This document shows, piece by piece, positions 60,296 to 64,000 of a stretch of DNA of 64,000 nucleotides. The notes under the pieces were generated by a model. It was not told the origin of the DNA, ran no database searches, and worked only from the letters and a program-made list of their open reading frames with translations. Position 1 is the first letter of the stretch. The number at the start of each line of letters is the position of its first letter. The translations under genes and the position numbers were made by a program. Where the stretch lies: assembly GCF_006874465.1 (NCBI RefSeq), contig NZ_VIRL01000005.1, forward strand, positions 62,001 through 126,000. Direction: 5' to 3'. The DNA is from Microbispora bryophytorum (GTDB lineage Bacteria; Actinomycetota; Actinomycetes; Streptosporangiales; Streptosporangiaceae).

Positions 60296-61336
60296 GTGAC
60301 GGAACCGGTTGCAGAGGGAGTGCGGACCGCGGCGGACGTGCTCGCCCGGACGCGCGACCTCGTGGAGCCCGCCCTGCGCCGTGCGGTCGGCACCCTGCCT
60401 CCGTCGATGCGCCGGGTGGCGGGATACCACTTCGGATGGTGGGACGCGCGGGGGCGGCCGACGCCGGCGGGCGGAGGAAAGGCCCTCCGGCCCGCGTTCA
60501 CGCTCCTGGCGGCCGAAAGCGCCGGGGGAGACCCGGACACGGCACTGCCGGCCGCGGTCGCGGTCGAGCTGGTGCACAACTTCTCCCTCGTCCACGACGA
60601 CGTGATGGACGGTGACGCGGTCCGCCGCCACCGTCCCACGGTGTGGAACGTCTTCGGGCGCTCCGAGGCCATCCTGGCCGGCGACTCCCTGCTGGCGCTG
60701 GCCTTCGCCGTGCTCGCCGAGGGAGGCCGGCCCGCCGACAGCGCGCGCACGCTGGCCCGCTGTGTCCAGTCGCTGCTGGACGGCCAGAGCGCCGACCTCG
60801 GCTTCGAGGAACGCGGGGACGTGAGCCTGGGGGAGTGCCTCCGCATGGCGGAGGGCAAGACGGGCGCGCTGTTCGGCTGCGCCTGCGCCCTCGGCGCGCT
60901 GCAGGCCGCCGGTCTTTCGGGGGGCGCCACCACCGAGCAGACGGCCTTCCTGAGGGTGTTCGGCGAGCGCGTGGGGCTGGCGTTCCAGATCGTCGACGAC
61001 CTGCTGGGCATCTGGGGCGACCCGGCCGTCACCGGCAAACCCGTGCACTCCGACCTGCGCAACCGGAAGAAGTCCCTGCCGGTCGTCGCCGCGCTGACGT
61101 CGGGCACGTCGGCCGGGCGGGCGCTCGCCGTGCTGTACCGTCACCCGCTCGCGCAGACCGACCTCGCACGCGCGGCACGGCTGGTGGACGAGGCGGGCGG
61201 ACGGGCGTGGAGCCTCGCCAGGGTCGACGACCTGCTGTCCGAGGCGCTGGAGGCGCTGCGGTCGGCGGAGCCGGCGCCGGGGCCGGCGGCGGGTCTGGAG
61301 GCCCTGGCCCGCCTCGCCGCCGACCGCGACCGCTAG
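60296..61336 (+). CDS. Polyprenyl (trans-isoprenyl) diphosphate synthase
   Basis: A 346-aa all-alpha prenyltransferase. The first aspartate-rich motif is SLVHDDVMDGD (DDxxD), the second VDDLLGIWGD; GKALRPAF is the IPP-binding region. Chain length cannot be told for sure; residues before the first motif (LVHNFSL) suggest GGPP or a longer product. GTG 60296 has GAGGTGG seven bases upstream; GTG 60218 is an alternative giving 26 more residues. No terpene cyclase is adjacent. Confidence 0.93.
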   Translation: MTEPVAEGVRTAADVLARTRDLVEPALRRAVGTLPPSMRRVAGYHFGWWDARGRPTPAGGGKALRPAFTLLAAESAGGDPDTALPAAVAVELVHNFSLVHDDVMDGDAVRRHRPTVWNVFGRSEAILAGDSLLALAFAVLAEGGRPADSARTLARCVQSLLDGQSADLGFEERGDVSLGECLRMAEGKTGALFGCACALGALQAAGLSGGATTEQTAFLRVFGERVGLAFQIVDDLLGIWGDPAVTGKPVHSDLRNRKKSLPVVAALTSGTSAGRALAVLYRHPLAQTDLARAARLVDEAGGRAWSLARVDDLLSEALEALRSAEPAPGPAAGLEALARLAADRDR

Positions 61337-61398
61337 GTCGTCCACGCGGGCGGCCACACCGCCGGTCTGATCACCCGCCGGGGAACGCGGCTCGAATC

Positions 61399-62370
61399 TC
61401 AGAGGACGACCACCATCTTGCCGCCCGCCTCCCCGGCCTCCATCACGCGATGCGCCTCCCTGATCTCCTCGAAGCGGAACACCCGCGACGGTCTCCCCCG
61501 AAGGCGGCCGGCCGCCACCTTGTCGGCGATGGCGTGCAGCGGCACGTCGGACAACGGAAACCCCGGGGTGCCGAAGACGAAACTGGCGAAGAAGGTCAGA
61601 TGGACGCCACTGGCCATCTGCGCCAGCGGGTTGAAATCGGGGATCGGGTCGAGGCCTCCCAGCCATCCGGCCAGGCAGGCGCGCCCGCCCCGGCGCAGCA
61701 TCGCCAAGGAGTCCAGGATGGTGCTGTTGCCCACCAGGTCGAGCACGGCGTCCAGGCGCTTGGCCTCGGGTATCCGCCGGCCGAGATCGGGTCTGTCCAG
61801 TTCGCCGCGCTCCGCGCCGAGCTCTTCCAGCAGACGGAACCGGTCAGGGTCGCGGGTGGTGGCGATGACCCGCACGCCGGCGTCCACCGCGAGGTTGATC
61901 GCGGCCTGGCCGAAGGAGGAGGTCCCGCCCCGGACGACCAGGGTCTGCCCTCGGCTGATCTCCAGGTTGCGGAACAGGCAGGTCCAGGCGGTGGCGTACG
62001 TCTCGGGGATCGCTGCGAGATCCGCCCACGGCAGGTCGGAGTCGATGAGCGCCACGTTGGACGCGGGCGCCCGGGTGTACTCCGCGTAGCTGCCGTTGAC
62101 GGTGCGGCCGAGGCCGCCCATCAGCGCGGCCACCCTGGCTCCGATGGGGAACTCGCCGCTGGGGCAGGCGTGGACGAGGCCGACGCACTCGATGCCGCTC
62201 ACCGGCGCGGCCTCGGCCCATTCGCCCCTGCGCATGTGCAACTCGGCATGGTTGAGGCCGAACGCCTTCACCTCGATGACGACGTGGCCCGCCGCGGGCT
62301 CGGGCTCCGGCAGTTCCCGGTACACCAGGCACTCCGGTCCGCCGAATCTCTCGATCACGATGGCACGCAT
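61399..62370 (-). CDS. Medium-chain (MDR) quinone-oxidoreductase-like dehydrogenase
   Basis: A 323-aa zinc-independent MDR protein: AFGLNHAELHMRRGEW at the start, RGGTSSFGQAAINLA as the NADPH-binding loop and AGLGGLDPIP-like features in the C-terminal half. It lies in the operon of the MarR gene (39-bp gap) and the Fe-S oxidoreductase; it probably reduces quinones or enals. Confidence 0.9.
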   Translation of the reverse strand: MRAIVIERFGGPECLVYRELPEPEPAAGHVVIEVKAFGLNHAELHMRRGEWAEAAPVSGIECVGLVHACPSGEFPIGARVAALMGGLGRTVNGSYAEYTRAPASNVALIDSDLPWADLAAIPETYATAWTCLFRNLEISRGQTLVVRGGTSSFGQAAINLAVDAGVRVIATTRDPDRFRLLEELGAERGELDRPDLGRRIPEAKRLDAVLDLVGNSTILDSLAMLRRGGRACLAGWLGGLDPIPDFNPLAQMASGVHLTFFASFVFGTPGFPLSDVPLHAIADKVAAGRLRGRPSRVFRFEEIREAHRVMEAGEAGGKMVVVL

Positions 62371-62409
62371 GGCGGCCCCCAGACGTCACAGGTCGGGCGG
62401 AAAACGGGG

Positions 62410-62901
62410 CTAGCGGGTGTCCGCCTCGGCCGCCGCGGTGAGCTCGCGCAGGGTCTGCGCGAGCGTACGGCGACTGCCCGGGGGCAGACGGCGCAGCGCG
62501 ATGGCGATCTGCCCGCGCCGCGCCGCGCGGATGCGTTCGAGCGAGCGTCGGCCGGTCTCGGTGACGTCGATGCTGACCTCACGGCGGCTGTGCGGGGACA
62601 GCAGGCGCGTCAGCAGCCCGGCGGTGTGCAGGCGGGCCACCAGACGGCCCGCGGCCGAGACCGACATGCCCAGCAGGGCGGCGAGCCCGCTCAGGTTCAG
62701 CGGGCCGTGCCGGTCGACCGCGAGCAGCACCCGTAACTGGGTGACCGACAGGTCGGAGCCGCGGGCCACCGCGTTGAGGGTCATCTCCACCAGGGCGAGC
62801 GAGGCGTCCTCGACCGACCACGCGTCCTCCTCCAGCGCGGGGTCGGTCTCGTGCGACGCTCCGGAATCCAGGGCTCCGGAATTCAGGGCTCCGGCGCTCA
62901 T
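62410..62901 (-). CDS. MarR-family transcriptional regulator
   Basis: A 163-aa MarR regulator: SVTQLRVLLAVDRHGPLNLS, LAALLGMSVSAAGRLVARL (recognition helix) and the wing LSPHSRREVSIDV. The N-terminus has a small repeat (GALNSGALDSGA) encoded by a 15-bp tandem duplication. ATG 62901 overlaps the upstream gene's stop (ATGA). It probably regulates the operon it lies in. Confidence 0.9.
   Translation of the reverse strand: MSAGALNSGALDSGASHETDPALEEDAWSVEDASLALVEMTLNAVARGSDLSVTQLRVLLAVDRHGPLNLSGLAALLGMSVSAAGRLVARLHTAGLLTRLLSPHSRREVSIDVTETGRRSLERIRAARRGQIAIALRRLPPGSRRTLAQTLRELTAAAEADTR
62862..62891. repeat. 15-bp tandem duplication in the 5' end of the MarR gene
   Basis: GGAATCCAGGGCTCC and GGAATTCAGGGCTCC are adjacent and differ by one base. 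They encode the repeated GALxSG at the N-terminus of the MarR protein, outside the DNA-binding domain. Confidence 0.8.
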
Positions 62902-64000
62902 CGCGTCCCCAGGACCCGCGGCGGGCCGGGCCTGCGCGCGGCGCGCCACTCGGGGTGGTCGCCCAGCGGTGTGCCGCGCACCCCGGCCGCGAGCAACTCC
63001 GCGAGGTGGATCGCCTGGCGTCCCACCCCCGCCTGCTCGATCTGCGTACGGCAGCTGAAGCCGTCGGCGAGGACGACCGTGCGGGCGTCGGCGGCGCGGA
63101 TGGCCGGCAGGATCTCGTGCTCCGCGCAGGTCATCGACACCTCCAGGTGACCGGCGGTGAAGCCGAAGTTCCCGGCGAGGCCGCAGCAGCCGCCCACCGC
63201 CTCCACCCGCACGCCGGCCCGCGACAGCAGGGCCCGGTCGGTCTCGAAGCCGAGCACCGAGTGGTGGTGGCAGTGCGGCTGGGCGACGGCGTCCCGGTCG
63301 ATCCGGGGCGGATCCCACCCGTCGGTCGCGCTCAGCAGCTCAGCGAGGGTCCTGGTCTGCTCGCGCAGCCGGGCGAAGTCCCGGTCGTGCGCGAACATCT
63401 CGGGCGCGTCGGCGCGGAACACCGCCGTGCAACTCGGCTCCAGCCCGACGATCGGGATGCCGCGGCGCAACGCCGGGGCGAGGGTCCGCACGGTGCGGCG
63501 CAGCACCCGGCGCGCAACGCCGAGCTGGCCGGTCGATATCCACGTCAGGCCGCAGCACAGCGTGCGCGGCGGGATCAGCACGCGATAGCCCGCCGCCTCC
63601 AGCACCTCGACGGCGGCGCGGCCGATGTGGGGGTGGAGGTTGTCGGTGAAGGTGTCCGGCCACAGCACCACGGGCCCCCGCTCGCCCCCGCCGCGCGTCC
63701 CGCGCCGCCGATACCAGTCGCTGAAGCGGACCCGCGCGAACTCCGGCACCGGCCGGGCCGGTTCGAGCCCCGCCAGGCGCTTGCCGAGCCCGGACAGCAC
63801 GGGCGCGTGCGCCAGCGCGTTGACCACGCCGGGGGCCAGCGCGGCGACGCGGGCCCACACCGGCAGCCACCCCATGACGTAGTGGTCCATGGGCCTGATC
63901 CTGCGGGCGTAGTGGTGGGCGAGGAACTCGGCCTTGTACGTCGCCATGTCGACCTGCATCGGGCAGTCGTGCTTGCAGCCCTTGCAGGCCAGGCACAGGT
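62898..64000 (-). CDS. Fe-S oxidoreductase, C-terminal part of a GlcD/GlpC-type FAD oxidase (5' end outside window)
   Basis: The frame is open to the window end, so the N-terminal FAD domain is not seen. Visible parts are the second ferredoxin cysteine cluster (CKGCKHDCPMQVDMATYK), and the two CCG domains: TLCCGLTW with LEPSCTAVF, and HCHHHSV with GGCCGLAGNFGF. Such proteins are large (about 950 aa) FAD- and Fe-S-dependent D-lactate or 2-hydroxyacid dehydrogenases. The stop overlaps the MarR start, so the operon reads oxidoreductase-MarR-MDR. Confidence 0.88.
   Translation of the reverse strand, partial: LCLACKGCKHDCPMQVDMATYKAEFLAHHYARRIRPMDHYVMGWLPVWARVAALAPGVVNALAHAPVLSGLGKRLAGLEPARPVPEFARVRFSDWYRRRGTRGGGERGPVVLWPDTFTDNLHPHIGRAAVEVLEAAGYRVLIPPRTLCCGLTWISTGQLGVARRVLRRTVRTLAPALRRGIPIVGLEPSCTAVFRADAPEMFAHDRDFARLREQTRTLAELLSATDGWDPPRIDRDAVAQPHCHHHSVLGFETDRALLSRAGVRVEAVGGCCGLAGNFGFTAGHLEVSMTCAEHEILPAIRAADARTVVLADGFSCRTQIEQAGVGRQAIHLAELLAAGVRGTPLGDHPEWRAARRPGPPRVLGTR

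Overview
The window is very GC-rich, densely packed, and full of GTG starts and 4-bp GTGA/ATGA overlaps. This is typical of a filamentous actinomycete. The gene content (DUF574-type methyltransferase, actinobacterial CobIJ fusion, ChlI/D-type chelatase partner beside CobN, heme-GAF sensor kinase, GH43/GH51/GH30 locus) would fit a Streptosporangiales or Streptomyces-like soil organism. The genus is a guess. I saw no phage, IS element, CRISPR array, rRNA or tRNA.

Layout. 0-9 kb: the 3' end of prfC; a TetR-P450 pair; a MarR regulator overlapping head-to-head with an AmiC-like amide sensor, followed by an APC permease and an acetamidase/formamidase; and a NarL-type two-component pair. 9-11.4 kb: a PHP-domain family X DNA polymerase and a nitroreductase. 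11.4-16.9 kb: a complete 4-hydroxybenzoate to 3-oxoadipate operon (pobA-pcaH-pcaG-pcaB-pcaD-pcaC, every junction overlapping) divergent from an IclR regulator, with a clear palindrome between them. 17-23 kb: a methyltransferase, OsmC, and a dormancy-like stress group: a DevS/DosT-like heme-GAF histidine kinase, a universal stress protein, two CBS proteins and an MBL hydrolase. 23-31 kb: an arabinan-degradation locus (secreted GH43, lipoprotein, GH51 arabinofuranosidase, secreted GH30). Its promoters carry four copies of a LacI-type operator close to TGTTAACGCTAACA, and a second universal stress protein sits inside it. 31-33.8 kb: a geneless stretch, TrmO, YceI and a sirtuin.

33.8-52 kb is an aerobic cobalamin pathway: cbtAB cobalt uptake, cobF-L-M-K, cobG-H-IJ, cobN, and cobB-cobO-chlID-phosphatase-like-cobQ. 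Three cobalamin riboswitches control cbtBA, cobN and the cobQ operon. The histidine-phosphatase-like member of the last operon has lost both catalytic histidines. 52.4-59.2 kb: an ABC exporter of two large FtsX-type permeases and two ATPases, one with an AbrB-like tail. 59.2-64 kb: aldo/keto reductase, polyprenyl diphosphate synthase, and an MDR dehydrogenase-MarR-Fe-S oxidoreductase operon cut by the window edge.

The most unusual signals are: (i) an orphan heme-type sensor kinase near paired DosR-box-like sequences, each pair spaced exactly 22 bp, in front of CBS and USP genes; (ii) the apparently dead phosphatase in the cobalamin operon; (iii) the AbrB-tailed ABC ATPase and the repeat-bearing permease; (iv) the cytoplasmic amide sensor whose start codon overlaps that of a MarR gene.
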